Origin: Oehlia diaphana
Taxonomy: Eukaryota > Glomeromycota > Glomeromycetes > Glomerales > Glomeraceae
Direction of reading: 5' to 3'
Assembly (NCBI GenBank): GCA_003833135.1
Contig: QZLH01000056.1
Span: forward strand, 145,415 to 209,414
DNA: 64,000 nt
Both the position numbers and the translations under genes were made by a program. How positions within the stretch are numbered: position 1 is the stretch's first letter; every line of letters begins with the position of its first letter. The notes under the pieces are model-generated. The model made no database searches. It was not told the DNA's origin and worked only from the letters and a program-made list of their open reading frames with translations. Positions 1-12,719 of the stretch are shown one piece after another.

Positions 1-216
1 AACTGCTGCTGGCGCATCTGGACAATGGTTTGAAAGATGCTCTTCGAGCTTTGAAACTTCATCGTGTGACCATGTATTCTTACAGTACTTGCAAGAGGCG
101 GCAAATTTGCCAGAACCAACAGCTTCTCCTTTATTAATATCTTCCCAAATGCTATTAGGTGGCCGACCTCCTCCATTTTTCTTTTTAATAGGTGAATCTT
201 TTATGTGATCAGTCAT
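1..216 (-). CDS. BED-type zinc-finger protein, 5' part only (hAT-transposase-like)
   Basis: The gene reads leftwards from an ATG at 214-216 and runs off the window edge with 72 codons visible and no stop. Residues 18-31 contain a GRPPNSIWEDI stretch. A zinc-finger signature follows: C42-x2-C45, a Trp at 49, then H60-x3-H64 and C65, which fits the BED finger (C-x2-C-xn-H-x3-5-H/C). BED fingers bind DNA and commonly sit at the N-terminus of hAT-superfamily transposases and domesticated derivatives. The catalytic part is not in the window, so an autonomous transposase, a domesticated gene and a truncated copy cannot be told apart. The start is chosen because it is the only in-frame Met upstream of the finger and an AT-rich leader precedes it. 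Confidence 0.75.
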   Translation of the reverse strand, partial: MTDHIKDSPIKKKNGGGRPPNSIWEDINKGEAVGSGKFAASCKYCKNTWSHDEVSKLEEHLSNHCPDAPAAV

Positions 217-540
217 TTGAAACAGTTTATTATTAATTTTATTATTAAGAAAATGGAAGAAAGTAAAAGAAACTTTAGTTTAGTGTTAAAGGAGATGACG
301 GAATTGGGTTTATTAAATGCATGTTACGCATTTTCCTTTAATGAATATAAGCTCCTTAAAAAAAACTGCAAAAATGTGTAATATCATAATATTAATATGG
401 GAGTTAGAAATGAAAATTCTAATACTAGATAAAGCTTAAAAGAACTAAGACGATGGTAAAATATTGAAGTCTAATCTTTTATCTGTAGATTATTTGATCA
501 TCTAAATTATATTATTAATTGGTATAACTTGGCATAACTA

Positions 541-720
541 TATGCAAATCTTATGATCAACTATGCCGAAACTACGGAGAAACCTATTATAAAGGTTTCG
601 GCATGTTTCGGCAGTTTCGCAATTTTGACAGGTTTCACAGTTTTAGTGTTTTAGCATTTCAGCACTATATAAGAAGTTTCACCTTTTGGCATTAGGCCAA
701 ATAGGTTTCGGCAAGCAACC
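541..720. repeat. TTTCGGCA-rich inverted/direct repeat cluster upstream of the BED gene
   Basis: ATGCCGAAAC at 563-572 is the exact reverse complement of GTTTCGGCAT at 595-604. Further copies of GTTTCGGCA lie at about 605 and 707, and relatives such as GTTTCGC and GTTTCAC lie between them. Arrays of short direct and inverted repeats of this kind are typical of subterminal regions of hAT elements. The cluster starts about 325 bp upstream of the BED-finger ATG, so it may be the element end. No target-site duplication could be identified because the other end is outside the window. Confidence 0.4.
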
Positions 721-1564
721 TTATTTATGTGTATTACTACTTGCATTTAATTGGTATTCTGAAATTGATCGACCAGCTCAAAAAAGAAACTTTTGGAGCA
801 GCGGAATTTATAGATCTTGTTATAACCTGCTTTATTGATCCTTGTCACATGAAATTTTTTGAAAGAGATAAGAAAAGGGTAGTTTTTTTCTAAAGACTGT
901 TAAAATATATCTTGAGCAACTGTTAATATGTCTGTTATCAAACTTACTAGAGGGCTCATCTCAGATACAATTATAACAAAACTTTGACACTTCTTGTCTA
1001 GAAAAGTAACCAATGAGGTTGTCAGTAGAATTATAAAACATTTTCACAATGCTTTCAGAAAATACATATGGAATCCGTAATGCTCTAAATTGAATTTACT
1101 TGAAGCTAAATTGGGCATCACTAAAAAGGATAAGATGAATACCATTAGGAGTCATTCATGTTCTATATCTCAACAACTTGATATATAACAGACACATAAA
1201 ACACTGGATAAAAATAAATTTTTGCACAAAACTATGACACGTTGCAGGAACTATATCCATTCACTTATAATAAAAGGCTCTTCATAATCATGGAAAACAT
1301 AGTCGCAGTATAGTAGGTCCCATGATCACCCCTTGCATTGACTACAGGGCCCTTGGCTAAGAAAACATATTTCACATATGTTTACCTGTATAGCATAATA
1401 GATCATTCGATAGTGCATACGTGGGGTATTTTAATAATATGATGAGCAGTTTATAAATTAATAATATTAGTTTAATTAAGTAGTTTAGTAATTTAATTAT
1501 ATATTACCTTAATTACTGTATTTTAATAAATTTATAAATGTGCTGCGATTAAAAAAAAAAAAAA

Positions 1565-1990
1565 ATATGTCTGTTATTATATCTATAGAAAGATCATCTA
1601 ATGTGTTTGTTTCATCTCTTTGAGTAACTTCATCATGAATAGTTAGTAAAATAGAGGTGACTATTGGAACAAGTGGTTGTTCAGTAAAGGCTATAACGGA
1701 AGAAATTTTTCCTTTTTGAATGACTCCTAAAGAGTTATCAGTCTCTGGGGGTGTGGTACTATCTGTTTTTATAGATGTGAAATGTTCTATTTCTGAGGTG
1801 ATATCAGATTCATTGTAGGAAAAAAACTAATATAAGGAGTGTCAAAAGTTGATAAAGACAAAGTTTGAGGAAGTTATAGTCCTTAAGTATAGACAATATA
1901 GAAATAAAAAACTTTGTCTTATACCTAAAGTACTTGTCTAGGGCCTCTTTTTCTTTAAGTTTGCTTTGAAAACTGGAAAGTTAACGCTCA
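1565..1990 (-). pseudogene. Gene fragment of unknown family with an apparent intron
   Basis: On the minus strand a frame is open for about 87 codons from 1826 down to 1565. It begins right after an intron-like 3' end (ATTAG at 1827-1831) and encodes an acidic, Thr/Ser-rich stretch. Upstream, 1928-1985 reads as a Lys/Glu-rich helical segment ending at a GTATAA donor-like site. The exon phases do not match (the first ends two bases into a codon, the second is in phase 0), and a poly-T run follows, so this looks like a decayed gene. No family is recognised. Confidence 0.25.
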
Positions 1991-2089
1991 CAAAAATTTA
2001 CTGTGGAAAATTAATAAAATGGAAAAAAGGAAAAGGAGTTTTTTTTTTATTAATTTTTAATACTGCACTTGTACTAATTAATTTATGAT

Positions 2090-2276
2090 AGGGCCCCTGA
2101 ATACGTTTATATCACACTATTTCTTTTATGTCACGTCTGTCTGTACACTTAATAATAGAAATTTCTAAAAACATATGTGTAACCGTACACTTTTTACCAT
2201 TTTAATACTAGTAAACTTAGTAGATATCACATCAATTATCACGATGAACATCAATCATAGTATATTCAGGGGCCCT
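2090..2276. mobile_element. 187-bp MITE, hAT-like (8-bp TSD)
   Basis: Both ends begin with the same 14-bp terminal inverted repeat, AGGGCCCCTGAATA. The element is flanked by a perfect 8-bp direct repeat TTTATGAT at 2082-2089 and 2277-2284. An 8-bp target duplication is the hallmark of the hAT superfamily. There is no coding capacity, so it is a non-autonomous element. The perfect terminal repeats and target duplication suggest a fairly recent insertion. Confidence 0.85.
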
Positions 2277-3434
2277 TTTATGATCTACTAGTGATAGCAT
2301 GTGATTTAGAATAAGATGTTTTAAATTGGTTTTTCTCATTTTAAAACATTAATCATGTAATTATATTTTAATAACCTTTTTTGTATTTTTAAGCAACTTT
2401 TTTATCATCAGAAGACGTCCGTAAGCACTTGAAAAAGTTATGAATAACACCTCATCAAAAGTGGACATGACATTAGTTATTGATTTAATTGGTCAATTAA
2501 AAGATCATTTGATGAAATGTAGAAGTCTTCTAGAGTATTTAAAATTTAAAATTAATATATATTATATAATAAAGTGCTTAAATTTTTATTGCAAATATGT
2601 ATTACGTAGTAACAGCTAATAATTTTAAAATGCTAAAATTGTTTTAAAACATGTTTTTTGCCATCTCTAGATTTACCTGTTTTACAAAAAAAAATGTTCT
2701 TTACATTTACATGAAATTTTGCCTCAATAATCTTCTTTTGATAATGTGATCTTGATTCTTTTTGAAAAAAGACTTCCATGCGTAAAATCCATACCTAAAT
2801 AAAAGTCCTAGAGTGTCCATAGAAAATAGCAAACGAAATTAATTGCAATTATCTAAAATTATGTAGTATATTATTTTTGCATAATAATTTTACACTTTTT
2901 TTTCACATGCCTTCCATTAAAAATATGAAAAAATAATTCACCTTGCTACTGTGGGTTCATGTAAGATCATTTATTGTCACGTGATTACTGTGATTATGAA
3001 GATTTACCCCCAAGATTTCTAAGTAAAATTCCCTCCACGTGTCCAGTGATGTTTAAGGGGGCGTGAAAAATATTTTTTTCACCACTAAAAATTTTCGTCC
3101 CCAGAATACTTATGAAAAAATGAAAACGGTGGGGTGTGACCCTGAGTGACATTTTGTGCAGGTCACGTGGGGGTGAAAAATCTTGGGGCGACGCTGGGGA
3201 AGATGATTAAGAAGGGGAATCTTAACCTGTTCCAGGGGGTATACGTTTCTTATCCAGTTCCCCTGCATCAGCCACATCAGCCCCAGCCACATGGATTTAT
3301 TTGTTGTTTTACCAGTTATCCTTATACAATACGCGCGCACTCTCTTTCTTATCCTTTCCCACTTTCTTTTCCTTTTATTTTTTTTTATTTTTTAAATATT
3401 TTAAAAGCTTTAAAGCTAGATAATATTTAATATT
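2277..3434. other. Intergenic, no supported gene
   Basis: AT-rich DNA with no convincing gene. Around 2400-2460 a short plus-strand stretch reads as a coding-like scrap interrupted by stops. From 3030 to 3330 the base composition is richer in G+C, and three CACGTG sites (2978, 3036, 3164) cluster here. Open frames of 76 and 94 codons on opposite strands overlap there without recognisable domains, so neither is called as a gene. Confidence 0.4.
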
Positions 3435-4140
3435 GACTTAGATATGAAGTATTATTTATAAAGTTGTGAATATTTTTCACATTTAACACTTTATTTTTGA
3501 TAACAGACGCGTTTTTTATCTAAAATTTATAGCACATAATTTTACAAATAATCTGACTTTTATCAAATAAGCAAAGCTGTTTAACAGGTATGGAACTACT
3601 TAGAAATTAATTTTCACCAAGCTAGCTTTGATATTTATGAAGTTATACTTATTTTTTGTGATATTTTCGTGCAGATACTTCGTGGCGTAATTTAAGCAAT
3701 TTTGCCAAATAAAACTGGCCTTTATTGAATAAGTAAAGTTGTTCAAGAGGTATGGAACTACTTGTATATTAATTTTCATTAGGCTAGCTTGAATATTCGT
3801 GAAGTTATGCTAATTTTTTGTAATATTTTCGTGCAGATATTTTGTGGCGTAATTTAAGCACTTTGGTCAAATAAAACTGGCCTTTATTTATTAAGCAAAG
3901 TTGTTTAATGGGTATGGAACTACTTAGATATGAATTTTCACCAAGCTAGCTTGGATGTTTGTGAGGTTATATTTATTTTTTGTAATGGAATTTACTGTGC
4001 GCGTATGTATTTTTTTATTTTGTAACATAATTTCAGCACTTTAGTTAAACTAAACCGGCTTTTGTCAATACATAAAATTGTTCAGTAGGTCTACTGAATA
4101 CTAAATTTTGTCAATTAACTTGAATATTTATGAATGAATA
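3435..4140. repeat. Tandem repeat with a 162-bp unit, about four copies
   Basis: The string GGTATGGAACTACT occurs at 3587, 3749 and 3911, exactly 162 bp apart each time. The flanking words (GCTAGCTT, TTTTCGTGCAGATA, GGCGTAATTTAAGCA, AAACTGGCCTTTATT) repeat in the same order. A more diverged fourth unit follows near 4088 with an indel, and a partial decayed unit precedes at about 3435-3580. No protein frame is conserved across units, so this is a short satellite-like array rather than a repeat-protein gene. Confidence 0.85.
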
Positions 4141-5640
4141 AAAGTATTTCTTGGTTTTCTATAAAAATTTTTATTTTTTATTAAATTTAATAAAATACAT
4201 ATTAAACATTTTATTTTAATTTGAAATGTAATGTAATATTAAAATATTAAATATTGAATTTTTATTTTTTTTTGTTAAATATGAAATTAAAATATTTTTG
4301 AAGTTTTGCATTTTTTTTGCGTGAAGTCGTGACCGAAAAATATTTCTAAGGCATGTTACACAAAAACATCCAATAAATTTTATGGCTGATAATTTCAATT
4401 TTAAACCAATCATATTTAAGGAAAAGGGTACAGGATAATAATCTATACCCGGGGTACAGGTTAATTAAGAATTGTACTAGATCACGTGATTTTGCGTAAA
4501 CTATTTTATAGCAAAAAAATGAAAGAACAAAAAACAAACAACTTTTATTAATAGGTTATTCAGTTAGATTTAGATTTTTTGTTATTTTTAAATTTTTATT
4601 AGTATAAATTAACAAAATTTAAGTTTATTAAAGAATAACATATAAATTTGTTGTGTTTCATGACTTTAACCTTGTTTAATTTAAAAATATAGTCGAATAT
4701 CTTTTAAATAAATGAAAAATCATTATATAAAAAGACTACAATCCACAGCAATTTTGACGATCGCACAAAGTTTCAGAAAATAGCGCAACATGATCTACAT
4801 GTTATTGAACAATCATTTGCTAATAAATTAAATACAGTATTACATATTTGAACAAGTTAACTAAATCTGCTTAGATTATATTGATACTATCAGGATTTCA
4901 GATTTTTGGAAGACTTCGATTTCGTTTTATTCGCTTGAATTGGATGGTTTAACTCCGATCCATAGAATACATCGAAATTAATCACGTTTCACCAATCCCA
5001 ACCCGCTTAAACAAATCACTTATTTTTTATTTATACCACAGATTCGAACTAGTAAATGCTTAAATGACTGTAACTCAAACTCATCCGAAGAGAAGCATCT
5101 GAAGAACAAGACTAGTTCGGAAGAATAAATTCTCCGAAGAAGTAATCAAAATGATATGCCTAAATCGGGAAAAGTCAGAGTAAAAATTCCATACATAGAC
5201 TAGTCCACAATGGTCTTTAAATAGTCCGAACAATAAGTCTGGACATAAGTGATAAAGATCAACAAATAAAATGTCATCTAATTTATAGGGAAATGATAAA
5301 TTATGGGATAAAGGAAAATCCCTTAACCATAATTTAACTATATTTGGAAATGTTCATCAATTCCATACGGGCAACATTACTACAATTCGGAGTTATCAAT
5401 ACTTGTATGTCTTTGTGACCCAAATCCCCCTAATTAGGTAAGTGTCTAATATTAATTTTTCCTTTAGACGTTTTTCACCTGCTTCTGAATTTTCCTTTCA
5501 CATGAAAATGTGTGTTCATGAGTTTGTAAGATTGGATTCTGGAATCGTAGTTCACTTGTTATTTATACAATCTATTTAACTGTTAAAGAAGAATCATCGA
5601 AAAAATTAACTAGGCAATTTGACACTTAGAATTAATAAAA
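4141..5640. other. Intergenic / upstream region of the AIG1-like gene
   Basis: AT-rich DNA without a supportable gene. The minus-strand frames around 4216-4537 are short and low-complexity. The 150 bp before the AIG1-like ATG are A-rich and would contain its promoter and leader, but I can point to no specific element. Confidence 0.4.
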
Positions 5641-7122
5641 ATGATAAATAATAAGACAAAAATTAGAAATATATTATTAATAGGCAATGCTGGTAAAGGA
5701 AAATCTACTTTAGCAAATGTCTTAACTGGAACTAATGAATTTGAGGAAAGCACGGATCCAGTTAATGGAACTAGTAAAACAAAAGCTAAGGAATTTGAAC
5801 ATGAAAAAATAAAATATCGGATTATTGATACTGTAGGAATCGGAATTTCTACCCAATCAACAGAAGAAATATTAAATAAATTAGAAGGGATAACTGATAT
5901 TCTTAGTGAGGGTATATATCGAATATTATACCTGACTAATGACCGTTTTACCAAAGCGGAAGTTGAAGCTTTTAATTTACTAAGAAACGTTATTTTTGAT
6001 GATCGTGTAACTGATTACACAACTATTGTCCGCACTATATTTGCTGAATTTAAAGATGAAAAGGCATGTGAAAAGAATCGTCAAGGATTTCAACAGGAAA
6101 TGGGAAAAATTTCAATGCCGCTTGCTTCAACTGCGATTATTTATGTTGACAACCCACCAATAAAAGGTTTTATGGAGCCAGTGGCAAGAATTTCACGAGA
6201 AGCATCTCGCGAAGTACTATTAAACCACTTGAGAACCTATCAGGAAGTTTACCAACCTGAGCCGCTTAAAAAATTTCGTAAAATGCTTGATGAGTTCAAT
6301 TCAATTATTAAAGATACTACTGAAGCAGTTGAGAATGTTGATCTTTATTATAAAACCAATATCACCTATTTAGGAGAATTCATCACTGCACGAAGAGTAA
6401 TAATCGAAAATATCGAAGAGCGCTTAAAAGAAGTAAGAAAATATATGGGAGATCGATTTCTAAGTAGCCTTGTAAGTCATTCTACTTTGTTAATTGGTAA
6501 AGGTTTATCAATCTCGGGAATATGGTTCCCACCTTTCATGGTGCCAGGTTTAGCACTATCGACTATCGGTTTTGTGAGTGCAGCTACTACTGATGTTTCT
6601 GCAATTTTAAAGGAAAATGAAGCATACAAATCATTCGAGAAAAACCTTGCGAAAGACAAAGAAAAATGCGAAAATTTGGGAATCTTACAAGAAGAGTTGA
6701 GAAACTTAATTAATAAATTCAAAAACATCCGTCCTCGCTTCGTGATTTCAGAATATAGAAAACAGAATATTGACAGAAATAAAATTGAAGTGATTGAGAA
6801 TGTGATGAATCAAATTCTGGGAGAAGAAATTGAACCTGATGTGGACTTAAATAATAACTCAAAAACTAAATATTCTACTAGTCAAGAAACAGCAAGAGCT
6901 GTTGTAGAAGGTATATGTAAACTTGCACCTTCTCCTTTATCATTTTATTGTATGTATCGGGATCATAAGGAAACTAAAGACCGGGATTCTTTGAGTGATA
7001 TGGAAACGGCAATTAAAGGTTTTAGAGAAGGGTTAAAAGTTTTAGAAGAAAAACAACAACAACTAAATGAGTTATATGAAACTATTAAGCGGTGTAAAGA
7101 GGAAATAACAAAATTAACATAA
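5641..7122 (+). CDS. AIG1-type (GIMAP-like) GTPase, 493 aa
   Basis: Single-exon gene. The G1/P-loop is GNAGKGKST at residues 15-23, followed by a conserved Thr-rich segment (36-46) and a DTVG G3 motif at 63-66. The block YLTNDRFTKAEVEAF (97-111) matches the conserved box of the AIG1/GIMAP family of septin-related GTPases. Asp170-Asn171 in YVDNPP sits where the base-contacting G5 region is expected. Residues 210-280 and 325-365 look alpha-helical with coiled-coil character. Residues 282-318 are a Gly/Pro-containing hydrophobic stretch that could bind or insert into membrane. A second basic/acidic helical tail ends the protein (450-493). AIG1 GTPases act at membranes in animals and plants; the role in this fungus is unknown. 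The start is the first Met before the P-loop, about 15 residues upstream as is usual. No frameshift or missing key residue is seen. Confidence 0.88.
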   Translation: MINNKTKIRNILLIGNAGKGKSTLANVLTGTNEFEESTDPVNGTSKTKAKEFEHEKIKYRIIDTVGIGISTQSTEEILNKLEGITDILSEGIYRILYLTNDRFTKAEVEAFNLLRNVIFDDRVTDYTTIVRTIFAEFKDEKACEKNRQGFQQEMGKISMPLASTAIIYVDNPPIKGFMEPVARISREASREVLLNHLRTYQEVYQPEPLKKFRKMLDEFNSIIKDTTEAVENVDLYYKTNITYLGEFITARRVIIENIEERLKEVRKYMGDRFLSSLVSHSTLLIGKGLSISGIWFPPFMVPGLALSTIGFVSAATTDVSAILKENEAYKSFEKNLAKDKEKCENLGILQEELRNLINKFKNIRPRFVISEYRKQNIDRNKIEVIENVMNQILGEEIEPDVDLNNNSKTKYSTSQETARAVVEGICKLAPSPLSFYCMYRDHKETKDRDSLSDMETAIKGFREGLKVLEEKQQQLNELYETIKRCKEEITKLT

Positions 7123-10100
7123 ATAGTGTCAGTTAAATGCGATTAATTTTGCTGATACGCAAAGAAATTCTCAATCATATAGTTAATAATAGCATTTTTT
7201 ATTTCTGACAGATTGTAACGCTTTATTATTTTACGGAAATTAATTGACAATAATATTATTCTTTAGCCAACTGACTAATAAATTTTCGTTACTATTGAGC
7301 AATTCTGATTATATATTTACATAATACGTTCATGTGATGAACATACAATATAACTAAATGTTGTTTGCGAATTATGCAGTTGAAAAAATTTCTCTCATTG
7401 AGACATCAATTGATTAAGGTGCTACTGAAAAACGTAATAATAAACAAATTAACGAGCCTGAATCAAACGTCCAAATGTTTAATCGTAGGAATTGGACATT
7501 GTCAGATCTAACAGTGACATGAGGTATCGCACGCTAAGAGAACTCTAAAACATGATACGAAAATTTTTGATTTTTGATTCTATTCGGTATAGTGATTGAT
7601 CTCTATGAAATGCAAAAGTTGGCTATCTGTGTAGATGCAAAGTTTCAGCCTTCTATATATGATTTTATTACTAATGTCGACAAGAAATGTCAAACACTCT
7701 CCTTTCACGACCTATTTAAGACTTATTTAGTGACGAAGAAATATTTGGAGACTCTCATTGCATGTACAATCAAATTCCGGTGATTTTATTGTCTCCTTTA
7801 TCACATAAATGTTCGAAGATGTAATAAATAGCATTAGTATTAATATCATGATAAATGAATAACGAATTACATGTTTTAATTGTTGGTAATTTTGCACTCA
7901 CGTGATCATTGTAAAATATTCGTCGTGGACATCACGCCCCATTTTTAATAAGTGTCTGGTCGTATTTGTCACATACTTTGCATGTGAGGTCCAAATGCGC
8001 ATCCAAAATCCAATTGGTTGAAATTTTTTTACCATAAATTGATTGCGTAACGAGATAATCATATTTAAATAATTTTTTTTTCTAATTTCTTCACTCTCTT
8101 TATTCACGATACCACTTCTAAAAACATTCTCTTCTCGAGTATATATTACTGTTTTGGACGAAAAATTATTTATTTATAATTAATTTATTATGCCACAATC
8201 ATAAAGCTAAATTAGTAATACAAATGATAGATAATTTCTTAAATAAATTCTGAGAAAAAAAGTATACTGAAGAAAAGAGTTGGAATAAAGATATGAAGAA
8301 AAGACCAAATTGAAAGAGCTTTTCCTTCTTTATCGCATGGTATGTTTTTTCAAAATATTAGTTCTACAATTTAGATGAATAAATAAATTTACATTTTTAT
8401 AATTTTTGATTTAATCCCGAAAGGAAAATCCGATGATTTTGTAGCAAAAACATCAAATCCTAAAAAAAAAAATTACACGCGGTCAACTTCTAAAAAAGAA
8501 AGTGCACAATGGGAAACTTTAGTGTTTAATTCTACTATAGATAAATGGGTGTTATTTAGATAAGGTAAAAACGATTAATTTTAAATCCTTGATAATCAAA
8601 CTAGCGCAAAGTACTAATAGATCGTATTTTGAATACGCATCAGAAATATTAATAACACTTTAATTAATGTCACACAAAAAGATGCATTTGGGTTACAGTA
8701 AATAATTTTTAAAGAGCAAGAGACTATGGAATCAGTTTTAATTACTTCTGCTGGACAAGTTTTAGTACGAGGAAGAGTGAGAATTGATTCTGCATCCCTA
8801 ATTTAAGCTGAAGGTAAATTAATGAATTTGGATTTATTTAAATATTTTACGTAATTACGTAGTTAATAATTTTGATTCGATCATTATCTCACGATTAGCA
8901 AAAATTAGTTGTTCTTCCATACGTTACTTGTTAGTATTCTAATTTCTGCTGTTATTTCGGATTATTACGAATAAGAGCTGCTTTAAAGGTATTTGCAAAC
9001 AGTTTAAAATAATTTAAAGTTTCAGTTAACCAAAGCTAACTCTTCTTTCTCGATCTTAGATGTAAACTTATGATAGTACAAAAGTAACAAATCTACCATT
9101 ATGATAAAGAAATTGAAACAAGAAATAGCAAAGTTTCTCTACTTGATGTCTGAAGAATTATTGATAATGAAGTTTGATGAAGAGAAATTTTCTTTTTTTG
9201 GGAGCAGTGAACAAATTACATGTAGAAAATTTTCATCTCTTATTGTGCTTCATAGTTCATATATTTTATAGTTTAAGAAATAAGATTAATAAACTTTTTA
9301 CAAACTTTATTAATTATTATTATAATAAAAAAAGGGAACTGTTTGGGAAGTGAAATTATTGGCAGTACAAAAAAAGCGGAAGAAATTGCTAGCATATCTC
9401 TGTGATAGGTTAATTAATAATAGCGTTACTATTCAGTCACGATTATATAATTCACAAAGGAAGTTCTGTGGTGCATTCATGCTTATAAACATATGTATAT
9501 CGAATAATGGCTTTATCAGAAGATAAAGGGTTTATCTCGCTGATGTTATATGGACTAAATCAACAAATTTAAATTTTAGCTTAACAGCCTAAAATAAAAA
9601 GAATCCAAAGGTGGTGCGTAAATGAATAAATGTTAAAACCCAACATAAACGTATAATTTATTGCAATTATAATTCTCGTTTTGATTACATTATAAGTTAA
9701 TCAATATTACATCTTTTAAAATTTCTTAACAAATTTCTCTCTCAAATTCTACTAGTTTAATTAATACTACATTAATTTAGTGCTATGATCATATTGAAAT
9801 TTTCAAACTCCTCCAAGGCTCGCATTACCAATAGTAGGTTGACACACTCGGATTCAATATAAAATCTTTAACAGTATGTTCGATTTTCTTCAAGCTTTCT
9901 GATAATAAATTATGTAATCTTTATCATAAGATCAATCTTCGATAAATAATGTGATCATTCGATTGTCAACGAGCCACCAATGGTAATGGCTCTTTAGCTT
10001 TCTATAGCTTGTCTTTCGGTTATGTTACTCAGCATCCTTTGTAGGTTCCGGTTCATTCATCTCTGCTAAGCCCTTTCGACACCCTAGCAATCATCGAAAG

Positions 10101-12719
10101 GTAATGACCTATTCCTCTGCAAAAAAGTTTTCTACCTGTAGCAGGAGCTTCTGCTTACCCTGCTGCAAATGCTTATAATTATAAGTAATGAATTAGATAG
10201 ACCATTAAAATTTACAGTATTCAATATTATAACCTCACTATATTTTCTCTTCTTACATGTTGAGTTGCTATAATGTCTTTAATATATTCAAAAAATTCGC
10301 CTCGTTATTTAACAACTGGGAACATCTTCGCAAAAAAGGAGAATTTCAAACTGGAGAATCAAATCCTAAATACTAGATATATATACATATAGTAGCTTTG
10401 AATAAACTAACTATCATAGCAATAGTGGCATACGATTTAATCATTGACTTACCGACACATTTGATGTTTAAATCCATAATACCTCCTACAGAAGAATTGC
10501 CAAACAATCCCAGACATTAGTTTAACCCAACATCGTTATTTTCTAAATATCACTAAAAAAAGAATATGTACAATTTTTAATAAATCTTTTAACGAGAACA
10601 CTTTTACCTTCCGAAGTACAGTATATCATAAAAAATAAGTAAAAATTAGACACTTACAAGGAATAAAGAACGTCACTCAATTGCTTTCATTTTTATATAA
10701 TCTATATTTAAAATCAAAAATAAAAATGAAAGATTAATATTAAAGAAATATCTTTATAAAGACAACTTAATAACTCTACTCCTGCAGCAAATTCAGCTTT
10801 ATAAAGATCATCTATAAGATTATAACGCTATGTATTCAAATATTGAACGAATTCTACGTTTGTTCCCATGCTTTTATTCAGATTATTTACCAGTAAGAAG
10901 CGCTTCTTCATATTTTGTGCTTAAATATCAATATTGGCGTTCATAGATTGGAATTATTGATTGATGATTTCCTATAATCAATTTTTATGTTAAAAAACAA
11001 CCAATTGCAATTTACCATTTCTTTCATAATTTATAGGATCATTTACTTTACTTCTTTGTTCTTCAAGACCAGCTTTGTATTACTCCTGATCCTGATTATA
11101 TCATCTATTACGTTATTAACTGTGTCTTGTTGACTTTCTGGATATTAACAAACTAACACAAGTAATATCTGCATCAAATCAATTTTTACACTAGGAGCGA
11201 ATAAAATAATAATTAATAAAGAAGAAAAATAAAAATAACTGAATTAATAGAAGGCTGATTTTCTAGGGTTATATTTACCTTGAAATCTACATTACTAAAT
11301 ACACCCGATGGTAATCAGATCTCAATTTCAGGTAAGATATTAAATGAAGACTTTTATTAGATGATCTAAACGTTCCAGATAAAAATTATAAAAAGTTATT
11401 ACAATATTGTGAATACTTTATCGTCTATATTTGATGGTTTATAATTCAAACAATTTAGAATTCAATAAGTTACGAGTTTAAAGACAAAAAAAAAATAAAA
11501 TTAATAATAATAATAAAATTCCTTTTTATTACCATTATAATATCGTGCATAGATTTTGACCCAATCTCGAAAAAGAATCATCTTTTAAGATGATTGTTCG
11601 TATCTTTAAATTATTATCATATTTGACATTATTGAAAGTATCTCAGAAAATGAATATTTTAAAATATAAATTTGGATTAAATTATCTAGTTTATAGATTG
11701 TTTTATCTATTAATTATCTTTGCAAGCTACCGAATTTCATTCGCATCATCTATAGAAACATATCAAATGGAATGTAAAATTTTGAATTATGATATTATGT
11801 AAAAAAAAAGGTTTATCATGACTCGCATCCAAATAAATTAATCTGAACTATAAATGATGTTTACCAAGATTAACCGAATTTTCGAAGGTTTAAAAGGCTA
11901 AATCGTGAACCCAAAATCACAGCCAACCTATAATTATTAAAAAGTATTAAAAAAAGTAAGTATAAGAAATCAATGTGACAATGTAATCGAAAAATTACTT
12001 GGTAATTTTATTTGTAACATATCAAGTCCAATATTTTTAACATTTCTTTGAAATGGAACATTCTGACTTAATTCATTTAATACAATATTTTAAGATATAA
12101 TTAACAGTTAAAATTTGAATTATGAACTAAGAATAGTTGCCTTGTAAAGTCCTATGAAAAATTTTAACGTTTCAAGGAATACTTGAAGAAGAGTTTGACT
12201 TCTTTTTGGTTGCTTTAACGACGAAGAATTACCGTCTGGTTAAGATAATGTCTCACTTTAGTTAAAGCTGTTCAAAACCATCAAAAATTGATGAAATATC
12301 AAATCAAGGTTAATCTGCAATCTGCAATCGATCGACACAAAACATTTATTGGTTTAGGTCATTGATCAGGGACGGGCGCAGAATCGGTTACGTTTTCTTT
12401 TTATTCATTTCGCTTATTATAACAAATACAGTACATTAGCGGTTTCCATGATAAGATTACTTTAATTAAATACATTAAAAATGTGCGCTAATAAAATTTG
12501 ATGAATCATGTTCAAATATCAACATGTTTCCAAGAAATTATGCCGTAAATTTTTTTTTTTTTGAAAAGGTATAGAGATGAATTTCGATCATTTTGGAAAT
12601 AAGGAATTAAGGATTAGCAGGGTTGATGAGCAGATTACTTCGATATCTTCACTCATTACAATGAAGATGAGTCAATATTAAAAAATTCCCATATTTATTA
12701 AACAGACGACTGACAAAAA
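7123..12719. other. Long gene-poor stretch with scattered coding-like scraps
   Basis: No complete gene is supported. Short coding-like pieces appear: 7574-7783 (+, 69 codons, no domain), 8725-8814 (+, a short frame ending at TAA), 9508-9573 (+, 21 codons starting MALSEDKG), 9965-10190 (+, G+C-richer, several frames open, a GTAATG donor-like site at about 10098) and 11280-11370 (+). On the minus strand about 10790-10950 is also coding-like with stops. None has a recognisable family and all look like decayed exons. Confidence 0.35.

Noticed and set aside
3110..3430. Overlapping frames of 76 and 94 codons on opposite strands
   Set aside because: No domain, codon pattern or splice context; the local G+C rise is enough to remove stops by chance.
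5610..6728. Minus-strand frames at 5610-5954 and 6477-6728
   Set aside because: Shadows of the AIG1-like gene on the other strand.
12340..12400. G+C-rich GGGACGGGCGCAGAATCGGTT looked tRNA-like
   Set aside because: No paired acceptor or T stems and no A/B box spacing.
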